Assembly: GCA_964016875.1 (NCBI GenBank)
Contig: OZ024724.1
Span: forward strand, 29,907,786-29,971,785
DNA: 64,000 bases
Origin: Fallopia convolvulus
Lineage: Eukaryota > Streptophyta > Magnoliopsida > Caryophyllales > Polygonaceae
Direction of reading: 5' to 3'
Each line of letters begins with the position of its first letter. The first letter of the stretch is position 1. Shown one piece after another: positions 46,670 to 58,800 of this stretch. The translations under genes were made by a program, and so were the position numbers. The notes below the pieces were generated by a model. The model ran no database searches. It saw nothing but the letters and a program-made list of their open reading frames with translations, and was not told the origin of the DNA.

Positions 46670-49600
46670 GATGTTGGTGCAAATTCTTCCACTTCTATTA
46701 CTCAAGACCAATACAAGCAACTCCTTTCTTTGCTTAGTAAGCAATGTATTGAGGATTCCACTTCTGATTCTCGAGCATTTCTAGGAGGTAGTGCTTCTTG
46801 CCTTTTATCATCCAAGCATCAAAATTCATGGATACTTGACATTGGTGCCACCGATCACATGGCATCTTCTGTTGATATGTTGAAGAATGTTAACTCTGTG
46901 TCCTTGCCTATGTCAATTACCATGCCTAATGGTAGCAAGACTTCTATCACACACATTGGCTGCTGAGTTTTTTGATGGACTACATCTTGACAATGTGTTG
47001 CTTGTGCTTGAGTTTTGTTTTAATCTTTTGTCTGTGCATAATTTGGCTGCTCAATATCAAGCTAATGTCGTTTTCACTCCATCTATATGCTATATACATG
47101 GCCTTTTGATGAAGAGCCCAATTTTAATTGGTAAAGCTGACAAGGGATTATACATATCTGTGCAAGGTCATTATCAACCCTCTACTGCTTTATCTTCTGT
47201 TTCCTTCCATAATAGTCGGGATTTATAGCATTGTAGAACAGGACATGTGCCTTATGATCAACTTTCTAGCTTACCTTTTCTTAAGAGTGTTGCCAATTCT
47301 CATAAACTTTGTCAAATATGTCCTAAAGCCAAGCAACATAGACAATCTTTTCATTCTTCTTCAACATAGACAATCTTTGTCAAATATGTCCTGAATTCTC
47401 TTAACCAAAAGCTTCACAATTTTATCCTTCTCATGGCATTCAACACCAAACCTCTTGTGTTGAGTCTCCTCAACAAAATGGTATAGTAGAACGCAAACAC
47501 AAGCATCTTTTAGAAGTTGCTCGAGCCTTATTTTTCCAATCTCATGTTCCGCATAAATTTTGGGGTCATTGTACTCTTACAGCCACCTTTCTCATCAATC
47601 GCACCCCTCTTCCATCTTTAAACAACAAATCTCCTTATGAATTGTTGTTTCAAAAAATCCCAGACTATACCTTTCTTAGAGCTTTTGGATGTCTCACATT
47701 AGTCAAAACTCTTAAAAAGGGGTCGTGATAAACTTTCCTCAAGAGCTTCTCCTTGTGTTTTCTTAGGATACACATATGGTAAGAAAGCTTATACTATTAT
47801 GTATCTATCCACACAAAAGATTTTCCATTCTTGAGATATTGTTTTCCATGAACAACACTTTCCCTTTCAATATCTTTCTCATATTCATTCTTCCTCTACC
47901 TTACCTTCTCTTGCACCAGACTATCCTTCCCATATTTTCTGTCCAAATAATACAGATCACTCTTCTTCTTTACAACCTGATTCCCTTCCTTCTCTTTCTC
48001 CTTCTACAGAAGTGAATCTACCTTCTTCTTCTAATGACTCTCCACCTTTTAATCCTTCTCCTTCTCTTCTACCTTTAAGGAGGTCTTCTAGATTGCACCA
48101 TAAACCTTCTTATCTCAATGACTACATTTGTTCATCTACCAATTTCCAAGCAAACATGATTTCTCTTAGCTCTTCCTCTATTGATCATTCAACCTTCTTC
48201 CTATAAGGAAGCTTCTCAAGACCCAAGATGGTTTTCAACCATGGAAAAAGAAATAGCAACCTTGCAGAAAAATGAAACTTGGGAAATGGTTCCTCTTCCA
48301 CCTAGTAAAAAGGCAGTGGGTTGTAAATGGGTTTTTAAAGTAAAGCTGATATCAAATTGTACTCTTGAAAGGTTTAAAGCCAGACTTGTAGCCAAATGAT
48401 TCACTCAACAACAGGGAGTTGATTACCAAGAAACCTTCTCATCTGTTGTAAAGATGCTCACAAGTATTATCTCTCTAGCAGCTTCTAAGCAATGGCATAT
48501 TCATCAACTAGATGTTAATAGTGCTTTTTTACATGGGCATTTGGATGAGGAAGTCTTCATGAAAGTATCAGATGGTTTTCCTAATCCTCATAAATTTGTA
48601 AGCAAGTTAAAAAAATCTTTATATGGCTTAAAACAAGCCTCTAGGCAGTGGTTTCATAGATTGACAATTGATTTACTCTCTCTTGGTTACAAACAATCTA
48701 AAAATGACTATAGTTTGTTTGTGAAGAAGAATAGTGACAAAACTACTATAGTGGTTGTATATGTCGATGATCTTTAGGTTATTGGTTCAGATTCTAATGA
48801 AATATCATCTTTAAAACAATATTTGCATTCAGTTTTTAGCATCAAAGACTTGGGGTACTTGCATTATTTTCTCGGCCTTGAGGCCAACTATGTTGATGGT
48901 GGTATTGCTCTTACACAGTCTAAGTTCACCAAAGACTTGCTCAGATCAGTGGATTTTAATGATACTTCTACTTCCTTATGTACTCCTCTGCCTCTTCATT
49001 GCAAGCTACTTCCTGAAGATGGTGATCTACTTTTTGATCTTATTGTATATAGAGCTCTCATTAGCAAATTGAATTTCTTGACAAATACTAGACCAGATTT
49101 GTGTTTTGCTGCTCAAATGCTTTCTCAGTTTATGCACAGTTCACGCACCTCTCATTATACAGCTTTGCTTTCGCGCTATGTTCAAGGCACCTTTGATTGT
49201 GGAATTTTGTTGAATGGATGTGACAATCCAGTGTTATCTGCTTATTCAGATTCAGATTGGGCTTCTTGTGCAATCTCAAGAAGGTCTGTAACAGGTTATA
49301 TTCTTATGCTAGGCAGATCTCCTATTAACTGGAAAAGTAAAAAAACAAAGTGTGGTCTCTAGAAGTTCAATTGAAGCCGAATACAGGGCGATGGCTCAGG
49401 CAGCAACTGAGGTTATTTGGCTCAAGAGATTATTGGAAGATCAGGATATTACTTCTATAAGAGCAGTTGTTTTGCATTGTGACAGTAATTCAACAATTTA
49501 AATTGCTAAAAACCCGGTACAACATGAAAGAACAAAGCACATTGACTTTGATGTGCATTTTACACGAGACAAGGTCATGGAAGGCCTATTGCAACTTTCT

Positions 49601-49680
49601 TACATACCAACAACTCAGCAAATTGCTGATGTTCCCACTAAAGTGTTACCTTCTACTCAGCAAAATCAAATTTTATCCAA
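46670..49680 (+). pseudogene. Copia pol (protease, integrase, RT, RNase H), broken
   Basis: The protease motif is SWILDIGATDHMAS (46826-46870), in which the serine of the catalytic DSG has become isoleucine. The integrase zinc region is H...H...CQICPKAKQH (47230-47340). Most of the catalytic core is missing before SPQQNGIVERKHKHLLEVAR (47467-47525). RT spans 48181-48777, with WKW-type GCKWVFKVKL, QLDVNSAFLHGHLDEEVFM and YVDDL followed at once by TAG. RNase H spans 48823-49680, with YSDSDWASC, SRRSVTGY, SIEAEYR and KHIDFDVHF. There is also a stop in place of the usual Gly at LVAK*FTQQQGVDYQETFS. At least five frame breaks or stops. Confidence 0.9.
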
Positions 49681-49722
49681 GCTTGGCATATTTTTGCCTC
49701 ACCATGCCAAGCTTGAGGGGGG

Positions 49723-49881
49723 TGTTGAGTATATTAGTTGTTGTGTTGACACGTTGTAAGCTACTATAGCAAAAGCCTATAAATAGTTCTTTCATGCTTG
49801 TAATAGACACACTGAAATCAATGAAGTCATTTATGGTTTTCTTCTTTGTGTTCTTCTTTCTCTCGAGCTTACTCTGTAAGA
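49723..49881 (+). repeat. 3' LTR of the plus-strand copia
   Basis: 159 bp, aligned base for base with the 5' LTR with about 12 differences. The terminal CA has become GA. Preceded by the polypurine tract at 49712-49722. Confidence 0.92.
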
Positions 49882-50342
49882 TAAAAAAAACAGACTTGTA
49901 TCTATATATGAAAAGATATGAATCGACTTTTGAGGTGAAGAATCCCATACTGATTAAAGCATTGCTTAATTCTGAAACCATACCATATGGGCTTGCTTAA
50001 GGCCATACAAGGACTTATTCAATTTTCAAACATGTTTAGGAAAGGAGGGGTGAAAAAAATTGGGAGGTTGAGTGATGAATACCTCTTCATTCAAGTCCTC
50101 ATGCAAAAAGGCTTTATGAATATCAAGCTTCCGCACACCCAACACTTATACATAGAGGCAATGGAGAGGAGAAGTCGAATGGTGGCATGTTTGGCAAAGG
50201 GCCTAAAGGTCTTGGTGAAATCAATCCCTTCCCATTGATGGTACCCTTTGGCTACTAATCATACTTTGTGCCTTTTATTGGTTCCGTCGGCATGTCATTT
50301 GGTCTTGTAGACCCATTTGAACTCGAGGATGGGGAAGGAACT
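49882..50342 (-). pseudogene. Copia RT N-terminal part (minus strand, right half)
   Basis: On the minus strand, with frame changes: GIDFTKTF, KHATIRLLLSIA, a degraded LDIHKAFLHEDLNEEVF region, KSLYGLKQA and FTSKVDSYLFIYRYKSVFFI, ending at the insertion border. It continues the RT that resumes at 45443. Confidence 0.8.
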
Positions 50343-51162
50343 TGATGTGACCCCGACACAGACGGCTAAAAAAGAAGAGGAGTCTATGTTTGTGCGCTAC
50401 GACGGACCCATCACACAAGTAAGGAATCACACCATCGCTCGTGCCACGACGTCCATCGTCGCACGTGCGCTCATCTGCCACGACGCGCCCACGGCCAAGT
50501 CTTCCTTCGTGTGCATAGTCGCCATCGGCACCGTGCCACCGTCGACACTTGGCGTCGAGGACCTCACCTCGGACACCCCTTCCATGTCCGCGCGGGGCCA
50601 CCCCGGCATCACGACATGAGGTTCATGCGCTGCACCTTGGTCGTGATGCGACATGCCTTGCGCGCCAGCCCTTGTCACGGCCTTGTCGCGACACTCGCGA
50701 CTAGGCCACCATGACCACTATCTTTTATTGCCTTTTTTAGTACTTTTCCTTTCTATAAACATTCTAAATAAGGTGTTGCTAAGTTAAGTATGCCATTTAT
50801 GGGCTTGGGCAACCGCTCGACGCTTGCATGCGTAACCCTAGTCTTCCCACGCCCCCTTAGGGTTTCATGGGCGCCTCCTCTATATAAAGGAGCCTCGCCC
50901 CCTTGTTTTACTCACGCTTGAATATTGATATCGAATTGTTGTCGGATTGTTTCCACACATATCATTTAGGCGTCACAATTACCTCTCAATTATCTCTTCC
51001 TCTTTTGAGTCCTCTCTTGAATTTGAGCCTCTTATTGATACACTCTTTATTCCCTCTTGATTCTAGGCTTATGTCTCGCTTATCGGTTCGTTTGGTTCGA
51101 AGAGACCCAATACTAGTCCAAGTTCAAGATCCGCTCGTGAATCCGAAGACGGGTTCACATCA
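50343..51162. mobile_element. Solo LTR C, GC-rich (820 bp)
   Basis: It starts TGATGTGACCCC and ends GGGTTCACATCA, with 8-bp inverted ends (TGATGTGA / TCACATCA). The perfect 5-bp duplication GAACT flanks it at 50338-50342 and 51163-51167. A TATA-like CTATATAAAGGAGCC lies at 50880-50893. The first 350 bp are much richer in G+C and CpG than the surroundings. The open frames there are low-complexity and not genes. It is unrelated to LTRs A and B and inserted into the minus-strand copia RT. Confidence 0.9.
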
Positions 51163-52460
51163 GAACTAAAGACCTATGTGTGTGTAGGGCCTGAAATTCT
51201 AAGGACATGGAAAGGCACCATTCATGGAGTTTCAAAGCATTGGTGTAATTTCGAGGTTCGTCGAGTAACCGTAAAGGGACAAGCTTTGAGTTGTGAAGTG
51301 GGTGGCCAAGGAATGGTATCGTCAAAACAAATGAGGGGTTTGGTCATGTTGTTTCCAGCACGGGGGATCATGATGTAAGACAGAGGTGGTGGTGGTGGAA
51401 TGGGTCAATTAATGGGAGAAGAGATTGAGGAGTTATGGGTGTCTAAGGGAGAATTGTACGTTATTGGATTGGGAGTGAGAGACATGTTAGAGGGTTGGGC
51501 TGGAGTTTGAAGAGGACGTAGGGATTAGGCTTATTGTTGTATTTGAGCTAGAAGGTGGTGTTGGGCTTGGGAAGGACATTTGATAATTGCATCAGAGGGT
51601 AAAAGCGGAAGGGTAGTAAGCGAGGGCATGGGCAAGGCAGGGGTATTGGGATGTTGGAAAATGAAAAAGATGTTCATGGAAGACAACATTTTGGGAGACA
51701 TAAGTTTGGTTATCGAGTCAATCAAATCAAATGCAACCTTTAAGGTTCGACTTATAGCCAAGAAAAATCATTGGAGTGGGGCAGAAATTTAGTTTGTGGG
51801 AGAGGTAAGGTGGATGTTCGAAAAGCAAAGACAATCAAATACTTTAAGGAAGTTCTAATTCGGGGATTTGTGGAAAAGTAGCTCATAAGGAGAGTGATTT
51901 TGTAAAATGGGAATAGGTAGGCGGTTAATAAGGTGGGTGACGGTTTCAAAAGTTGAATCCAAAATTTGAGGAAAAGGGAGGCATGTTTGAGGAGTATGAG
52001 GGTATCCACTATGCATCGGTACGGTGTTTCGACACTTATATTTTGAGGATGGGAATAAGGAGAAGTGAGGCAGTGTTGTATGTCGAGCTCGTGGAAGGTT
52101 GATCGTAAAGGTTTAAATTCAGGTCCACCGTCAGTTTAAATTGAGGTAATTGTTATGGAAAAGTAATTAGTGACGAGTTTAACGAATTTTGTAATAATAA
52201 GGGTAACAAGAGATTTTGTAGAAAATGGAAAAGGCCAAATGAGCTTTTGAGTAATCATCAATAATATTTATAAAATTTGTTGCCATTAATAGAGGATTGA
52301 GGAGATGGCCCCCCCACATAAAAAAACAATTGCAACACTCGGGTGGATCGATTTGGTGAGGTTGGATGTGGGCAATGCATGACTTTTGGCCCAAGAGCAA
52401 GAGATGAAAGATTAATGGACTTTCAGCCCATGAGGTTTAGACAATCTAAAAAATGAACTA
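51163..52460 (-). pseudogene. Copia integrase, broken (minus strand)
   Basis: Minus-strand open pieces: FINIIDDYSKAHLAF (52200-52300, the integrase core motif with its first Asp pair) and the GYxxxxKxYR-like C-terminal region (51531-52009, including the KVAFDLIDS and KMLSSMNIFFIF stretches that correspond to VSxDVTFxE). Frameshifts separate them. Confidence 0.65.
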
Positions 52461-53937
52461 TTGAGGTTGTAATTATGGCAGATGGGTGTCCCATTATTGA
52501 GTGCCAAACATCGACGACGGCAAAGCAAAAAGTGAGGAGAGCTTGAGCGGTGGTGGAAGGCAATTGATAATCATCGTCCTTAGAGCAACCTTGAAGAACA
52601 CGCCCATCATTCTAGAATCCTTCACAACAAAATACGAAGGGTGAAACTCAAAGAAAATATGATTATCAGTACAAAATCGGTTGAAAAAAGAAGGTTTTTG
52701 GAAATACCACAAAATTGTAAATGTATGGACAATTTAAAAGAGTGATTAAAGGAATAGAGGGAAGAAGGATTGGTATGGATGAGTCGTCCCCGAGAGCGAC
52801 TTGCTCAATTCCATTGTAAGATAGAGATTCAAGTCTTAGATTCGCAATGTTTGGTTTGTAATAATGCAACGTCGATGTATTTGGCTACCACCTGGTGGTG
52901 GTCATGTTGACATCCATGTTCGTTGAAGGAGGAGCTTGATAGGCACGATCAAACCAGTGCCAGTAAGTCAACACTGTGTGACCCTTCTTTTTGCACACTT
53001 GACAAGTTGACTAATTATTTTGGTTGGCCAAGCCTTACCCACCACGGCTCTGAGGAGGAATGGCATATCTGTGCCCTTGAGTAGGACATCCGCAGTCAGC
53101 GTTGTTGTTGAAGTCTCTATTGCGAGAGGAATTACGCTTGTGCCTTGGATGATTGGTGTAGTTGGCTTCTAGTGTGGGTAAGAGACGTGGTTTAGTGGTG
53201 GAGGTGGAGTTGATAGAAAGTTGGTTTTGCAAAATAGGGGAGGTCTAATGAGTAATGCGAGATTCGTGAAGGAAGAGGTGGGAGAGAACTTGATGTGGTG
53301 TGGGTAAGAGGGCTTAGGTTGAGATATCCATTATTAGGGACTTGTATTTTAAACATACAACGAGTAGGTAGACCAGAAACTCTAAATCGTTGAGCAACTG
53401 TTTAGCAACAATGAGGGAAGTCACCATGCTCTTTGTTGCAATAGTCAGTGATGGACTCGCCTCCATGCTTGAGCGAGGCAAGTTGTAGCCTGGTCTCAAT
53501 CACATGAGAAGTCGACTTGGCTTGGAAGATTTCATGTAGAAGTGGCCAGATGGAAGAAGAGTCGGTGCAGTCGATTACTTGAGCAAGAAATTGTTTTGTT
53601 AAGGAGGAAGTTAGAACAACCATGATGAGCTGGTGCTTGGAGACCCAATCAATGTAGGCCGAGTTTGCTTAACCATCTAAGAGGAGTGGAGATGGGAAAG
53701 GTTTTGTTCCATCTACAATTGAGAACAAATCATGGGCTTGGAGGTAACGCAAAACTTGTGCCTTTCATAGTTGGTAATTGGTATTGGTGAGCTTAACTAT
53801 GATAAAGCTTGAAAAGGATAGAAGAGAAGGAGTGATTGACTGATTTCCAGTGAGGAGAGTTATCATCTTGAGATTTATAGAGATTTATTAGGGTTTTTTT
53901 TGTAGATAGTTTTATATCAAGCAAGCGTTAGCCTATG
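52461..53937 (-). pseudogene. Copia gag and protease, broken (minus strand)
   Basis: On the minus strand, from the primer site leftward: the gag UBN2-like VVLTSSLTKQFLAQVIDCTD, IWPLLHEIFQAKS and LASLKHGGESITDYC (53402-53623), a degraded zinc knuckle CQVCKKKGHTVLTYWH (about 52960-53010), a protease-region remnant (LRLESLSYNGIEQVALGDDS, about 52790-52850) and the following FHPSYFVVKDSRMM (about 52630). The protease DSG is not recognisable. Confidence 0.75.
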
Positions 53938-53950
53938 CCCTCAGATACCA
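53938..53950 (-). other. Primer-binding site of the minus-strand copia
   Basis: TGGTATCTGAGGG on the minus strand, directly beside the LTR end. It is complementary in style to the 3' end of the initiator tRNA-Met used by plant copia elements (usual form TGGTATCAGAGC), with some mismatches. Confidence 0.75.
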
Positions 53951-54173
53951 TGCTAAAGTAGAGGTAGAATGGAAGAGGAAGAAGGATAGTGGAAACGTGC
54001 TCTTCATTCCTATATTGGGGTCAATCTTTTACAAAGATTATATAGAGGGAACGGAGCAAGGATCTGATGCAAAGTGTAAGGATTTCCTTGTCTATAACTG
54101 TTATAGAGAAAGCTTCTAGACTTTGTACATGTCACGAATTCTATCTAGTGAATTTATAAGTTAGTCTTTAATA
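53951..54173 (-). repeat. 5' LTR of the minus-strand copia (right side)
   Basis: About 223 bp, TGCTAAAGTAGAGG...GTCTTTAATA as read on the plus strand. It matches 43919-44106 and has an extra segment of about 36 bp with the TATA-like GATTATATAGAGG. The outer border is placed to about 5 bp. Confidence 0.8.
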
Positions 54174-54330
54174 ACTTCGTATAACTCGTTGAGAAAGTAC
54201 CTTTAATTTTGAAGTTTTCTATCTTTGAACAAGGTCAATGTCCACTCATCCTAAATCTTACGACATATTGTGGTTGATAATACTTTTTGTTGAAATCTTA
54301 TGACAATATCGTAGTTGATAAAAGTTTAAA

Positions 54331-54835
54331 GGAAAAATTACTCAAAATAATACCAACTTTTGCCTATTTACTCAAAATAATACGAACTTTTAAATTAACT
54401 AAAAATAATACTAACTTTCATTGTATTAACCAAAAATAGTATAACGGTGTTTTTTGTGAAAATTTTGGCAAAATATGTGACGTGGCCATTAAAATATGTT
54501 GGTTTGTCATTAATAATACCAACTTTTGTTGATGCCTCAAGGTGAAATGATAATTTATATAATGTAAATCGATACTACTTATATGCGAAATGGTAATTTA
54601 TATGATGATATTGAGTAATAATCACATCAAAATCTTAGCCATGAATATTTTTTTAGTGTTTAGTCAACAAATTTTAATAGACACGTCATATATTTTTCCG
54701 AAATCTCCACCGAAATTGCCTTTGTACTATTTTTTGTTAATACAATGAAAGTTGGTATTATTTTTGGTCAATTTAAAAGTTCGTATTATTTTGAGTAAAT
54801 AGGCAAAAGTTGGTTTTATTTTGAGTAATTTTTCC
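54331..54835. mobile_element. MULE-type MITE (505 bp) with about 105-bp inverted repeats
   Basis: The left 54331-54440 and the right 54730-54835 are near-perfect reverse complements over about 105 bp, starting GGAAAAATTACTCAAAATAA and ending in its complement. A perfect 9-bp duplication AAGTTTAAA flanks it (54322-54330 and 54836-54844). Long TIRs plus a 9-bp duplication are the hallmark of Mutator-like elements. The interior, about 290 bp, has no coding capacity. Confidence 0.92.
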
Positions 54836-54870
54836 AAGTTTAAAAGATAAGTAATTCTTTTTTGGGTTTT

Positions 54871-55252
54871 TTTTTGGCTAAAATCCACCTTTTAGAACAA
54901 GCTTCTTTTTAAGAAACCACCTTTTAAAATTATTTTCAAATAAAAACACATTTTATAAGACAAACACGAATACTAACCACCTTAAGCCATTTTTCGGCAA
55001 TATTTTACCCTAGTTTGACTGAAATACCTATTTAAATCTATTTCATTATTATTTGTGAACATAATTAAATATAAATATATATAATAAACTTGAAAGGGTA
55101 TTTCAGTCCAACTAGGGTAAGAAATCACCGAAAAATAGCTTAAATTTGTTGAAATTGGGTGTGTATTATAAAAAAAATAAAAAGGTGTTTTTTTTTTAAA
55201 AAGGTGATTTCTTAAAAAAAAAACTTGTTTTAACAGATGAGTTTTGGCAAAA
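54871..55252. mobile_element. Second foldback element with long imperfect inverted repeats
   Basis: The left end (TTTTTGGCTAAAATCCACC, then ACAAGCTTCTTTTTAAGAA and ACCACCTTTT) and the right end, read on the minus strand (ATTTTGCCAAAACTCATC, then ACAAGTTTTTTTTTTAAGAA and TCACCTTTTT), match over about 55 bp. An inner pair (CGGCAATATTTTACCCTAG... / ...CTAGGGTAAGAAATCACCG) is also complementary. The target duplication is unclear because of T-runs. Confidence 0.6.
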
Positions 55253-55380
55253 TCAATTATTTTTTGGATAAAAATGATCACTAATTACTGATTAGTAATT
55301 ATTGATAAATAGATTAAAACCCACCTGTTTTTTATTGTGTAGTGATGAATGATGTCGGACGTTATATAATACGGAGTACT

Positions 55381-55456
55381 ACATAGATGAATGATAGATT
55401 CAAAAACTACCTGAAGTTACATAGATGAATGATAGATTCAAAAACTACCTGAAGTT
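55381..55456. repeat. Perfect 38-bp tandem duplication
   Basis: ACATAGATGAATGATAGATT then CAAAAACTACCTGAAGTT occurs at 55381-55418 and again directly at 55419-55456 without a mismatch. Confidence 0.95.
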
Positions 55457-55856
55457 TTCAGGAAAAAGTTGCAGGACTGTCTACTCTTTTAGGGGTAGTA
55501 GTATTGATTGCTTAAGGGACAAAAGTTCCCACTTTCAGTTAAAGCTGCCGGGTTAGGGGTAGCTTTCCTTTAGATTGAGACATCATATTACCTTGACTAT
55601 CCAAAGAAGAAAATAATTAGAATTCATGTAATAGCAAGTAATACTAGTGAAAGAAAGTCCATCCTTTCTTTTTTACAAGTTACCATTGAGATTTTAGAGC
55701 AAGGATTATTTGCCAAATTGAAAGGCCAGTGAATTCTACTGTACATACATCAATCACTCAAAATGGTGCAAAATGCAGGAAACATAAATGCTCTGAATGG
55801 GAGGAAAGCATTGTCAGCAAAATTGGGTTGGGGAGATAACCTCTGGCTCCGAAGGA
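55457..55856. other. 3' flank of the lysyl-tRNA synthetase gene
   Basis: AT-rich sequence downstream of the stop codon, presumably holding the 3' UTR. No strong AATAAA was recognised on the minus strand close to the stop. Confidence 0.4.
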
Positions 55857-58800
55857 CTAGTGCTGATCTTTGAGGACCGGGAAGGGAATAACTTCTCGAA
55901 TACTAGCACAGTTTGTCAACAGCATCACAAGTCTGTCGATTCCAAGGCCCTGAAAAACAACTCAAACAAATTCACTTCTGAGGTCACACAGCAAACGTAA
56001 TTTTGAATGCAACAGTTGGAAAAATGATGCAATCACAAAGAACAATATCAATTTTCTGAAATGAAAATACCATCCCAGAAGCAGGAGGCATTCCGTATTC
56101 CAAAGCCGTTATGAAGTCCTCGTCAAGCGTGACCTCGTAGGAGTCATCCTCGCTATCATTCTTCTTTTCTTCTATCATTTCAGCACGTTTATTGTTATGC
56201 TGCCTCACTTGCTCTTCCAATCGTTTCCTCTGACATCATGTTTGAAATAAGCTATTATGAGCATCAATCAACTAAATAAAAGGCACTTATTATCACATAG
56301 TTTAGAATGTTTGTGCTATTTTTCCTTTTTGACACTTGTCACAGCTATAAGAAATAGCCATCAGATGATAGAGATCCATCTTTTTGTCAATGCCAAATAG
56401 AAATTTTATAACCTGATCCATAGGATCCGTCAGTTCAGAGAATGCATTTGCTAGTTCCCGACCACAGATGAACAGCTCAAATCTCTCAGTTAAACCTGCA
56501 GACCTGATCAACAGGATACCAGGTTAAATCTTCAATAAGTCAAGGAACCCATGTGACAATCATTTATGAGCCAACTGTGATAGAATGAAAGCACACACAT
56601 AATGCAAAAACGCATTTGCGCAACTAGGAAGCACTACCATGAACTACAAGAATTCACCGAAAATTTTTTAGAACGTGAACCAGCAAAGTGAGTTTATCGT
56701 GTCAGTTTCTATCTTTCTTTGAATAATATATAGAGGTTGTTGCAGACAGGACTCAAATAAGAAATACAAGACTACAACAGACTGCATAAAAATGTACTAT
56801 GGCACTACTGTACAGGCTCATGTGAAAAGTCAACTAAACCTGCATCTGACTTTAAGCACCTTATTGTTTAGGGTACGGTTTGAAGTTAATTAAATTTTTC
56901 ATTAGATTTTTCCATATTAGTAAATTTGATTACCCCTAAATATTAATGCAAAGATCAAGTCAAAATCTTCGCTCCTTACCTTCGATGTGGCTTTGCAAGA
57001 GGAGAAATCTCTATCGGATAATCCAAAACAAATGTGGGCTGCAAAAGTTTTGGTTCTACAAGTATTTCAAATACCTGGACACAGCGATATAAGAAAACAG
57101 TAAGCACTGATGCTAAAAAGTTTTTATAGCAGGATCCAAAGCAAAAGGTAATTGACCTACTAGTTCTTTCCAAATCAACTACTCTTGGTTACAATCTGTC
57201 TTTGACAAAGCTGAAAGTGAAAAATCTTATTTACCTCATTGAGGACATGGCCAATAGATGGAGATGATTTTATTGCTAACTTGTCTTTGTCCTCAAGTCT
57301 GCTGCCAAGAGTGCTCAATGTAGCTTCTTTAGCAGCTTCAAGGGTGCTGAAGTCAGTGAAGTCAATCCCTGATGCCTCCTTAACAAGATTGTGCATTGTC
57401 TCTCTCCTCCAAGGCCGCTCTAAGTTTATCTCCACTCCCTAGAAAATGTTTAGCCAGGGCTTCATTAATTATAAGTGAAGCTGAGAATTTAAATGACTTA
57501 CTTACAGCATCAACTTTAATATTAACCTCTTCAACTTTTATCAAAAAAAAAAACCTGATAGTCTATAGCAAGTTTCCCATGGACAGCTAATGCACATTGT
57601 GTGACAATTAACTCTGCCATCCTCATCATGCTTTCATAGTCTGAATAAGCTTCATAGATCTAGGAATAAAATATTGAAATTTTCACTGATATCAGTAGGA
57701 AAGATTACTAAAAAAAATTAACAAGCGTTTTCATATATTTAGCAAATAGCTTCTACCCAGAAACACTGGAATTAAAACAATTATGACTGCATCATTTAAA
57801 TTTGTCACCTCAATAGTGGTAAACTCAGGATTGTGACGGGTTGAAAGGCCTTCATTTCTAAAGATACGTCCTAGTTCATAAACCTTTTCGAATCCACCAA
57901 CCTGTCGATATCAGTAGTAATAATTACTAGAGTAAAATCTGCATTCTTGATAGATACCATCACAAATAGAAATAAGAGAATAATATGAACTGTCTACGCC
58001 AACAACACTCCTCCCATGGACATATAATCAAATTTTGAAACACATAGCGGCCATGTTTTAAAGCTACTGACTATTGCATAACATGCAACACAAAACCGAG
58101 ATGATATTGTGCCCTTCTAGAGAGACTACATCAACCTTTTACTAAAATCAATTGAAACTACTGTAGAGAATGTTCAGAAGGGGAATACTGACCAGCATTC
58201 TCTTCAAGTGAAGCTCAGTTGCAATTCTCAAGTATAGATCCCTTCCTAATGAGTTATGGTATGTGATAAATGGCCTTGCCTCTGCCCCACCAGCTGCTCC
58301 CTAGCCAAAAAACATTCAACTTTAATACCAAAGCCAAGATATAAAAGTACTTATGATCACTAACATATCTATAAGCACAATCAGCAACTAAAGTAATGTG
58401 AATCTTTGCAACTTGTATTGGCAGACACAGACCTGTAAAATTGGAGTTTCAACTTCAATAAATCCATAAGATTCTACAGTCTTCCGCAGCTCTGAGATAA
58501 TCTACTTGATACATAGGAAAACAAGACGCATGTTATTAGGACTTAAAAATGTTCGTAGAAAAGTATTACATTCAGAATGTTCGTAGATAAGTATTACATT
58601 CAGAACCATGATACGCAATTAGCGGCAGCCAAAAAGTTATTCATTAAACAGCACTCAGATTAAGATAAATAAACCATGCATATATAGTATAACATGCTTG
58701 GGGAAAGAATGATTATCTTAGTTGCAGTAATCATCTGGGAAAGATATTGTGCAAATTTTTTTAAGAAAATACTCTTTATAATTTACCTTTGCTCTCTTCC

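Larger units (their letters stand above)
45444..49881 (+). mobile_element. Ty1/copia element on the plus strand, nested in the other copia
   Basis: It has 159-bp LTRs at both ends (45444-45602 and 49723-49881), a primer site TGGTATCAGA directly after the left LTR (45603) and a polypurine tract CTTGAGGGGGG directly before the right LTR. gag, zinc knuckle, protease, integrase, RT and RNase H follow in copia order. By eye the LTRs differ at about 12 positions, so the insertion is not recent. The total length of 4.4 kb is short for the family, mainly because part of the integrase core is missing. No clear target duplication was found. Confidence 0.93.
43919..54173 (-). mobile_element. Ty1/copia element on the minus strand, host of two later insertions
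   Basis: Related LTRs lie at both ends (about 43919-44106 and 53951-54173). A tRNA-Met-like primer site, TGGTATCTGAGGG on the minus strand, directly adjoins the right LTR (53938-53950). Between them on the minus strand are gag, protease, integrase, RT and RNase H remnants in copia order. A second copia element (45444-49881) and a solo LTR (50343-51162) sit inside. Without these the element is about 5 kb, a normal copia size. Many frameshifts and stops are present. No matching 5-bp duplication was found at the outer borders. Confidence 0.85.

Noticed and set aside
45439..49886. Target site duplication around the plus-strand copia
   Set aside because: The left flank ATCTA and the right flank TAAAA do not match. 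The right LTR end is also mutated (GA instead of CA), so no duplication can be claimed.
50317..50714. Three overlapping GC-rich open frames on both strands
   Set aside because: They lie within solo LTR C. The long frames result from high GC content and lack of stop codons, not from coding.
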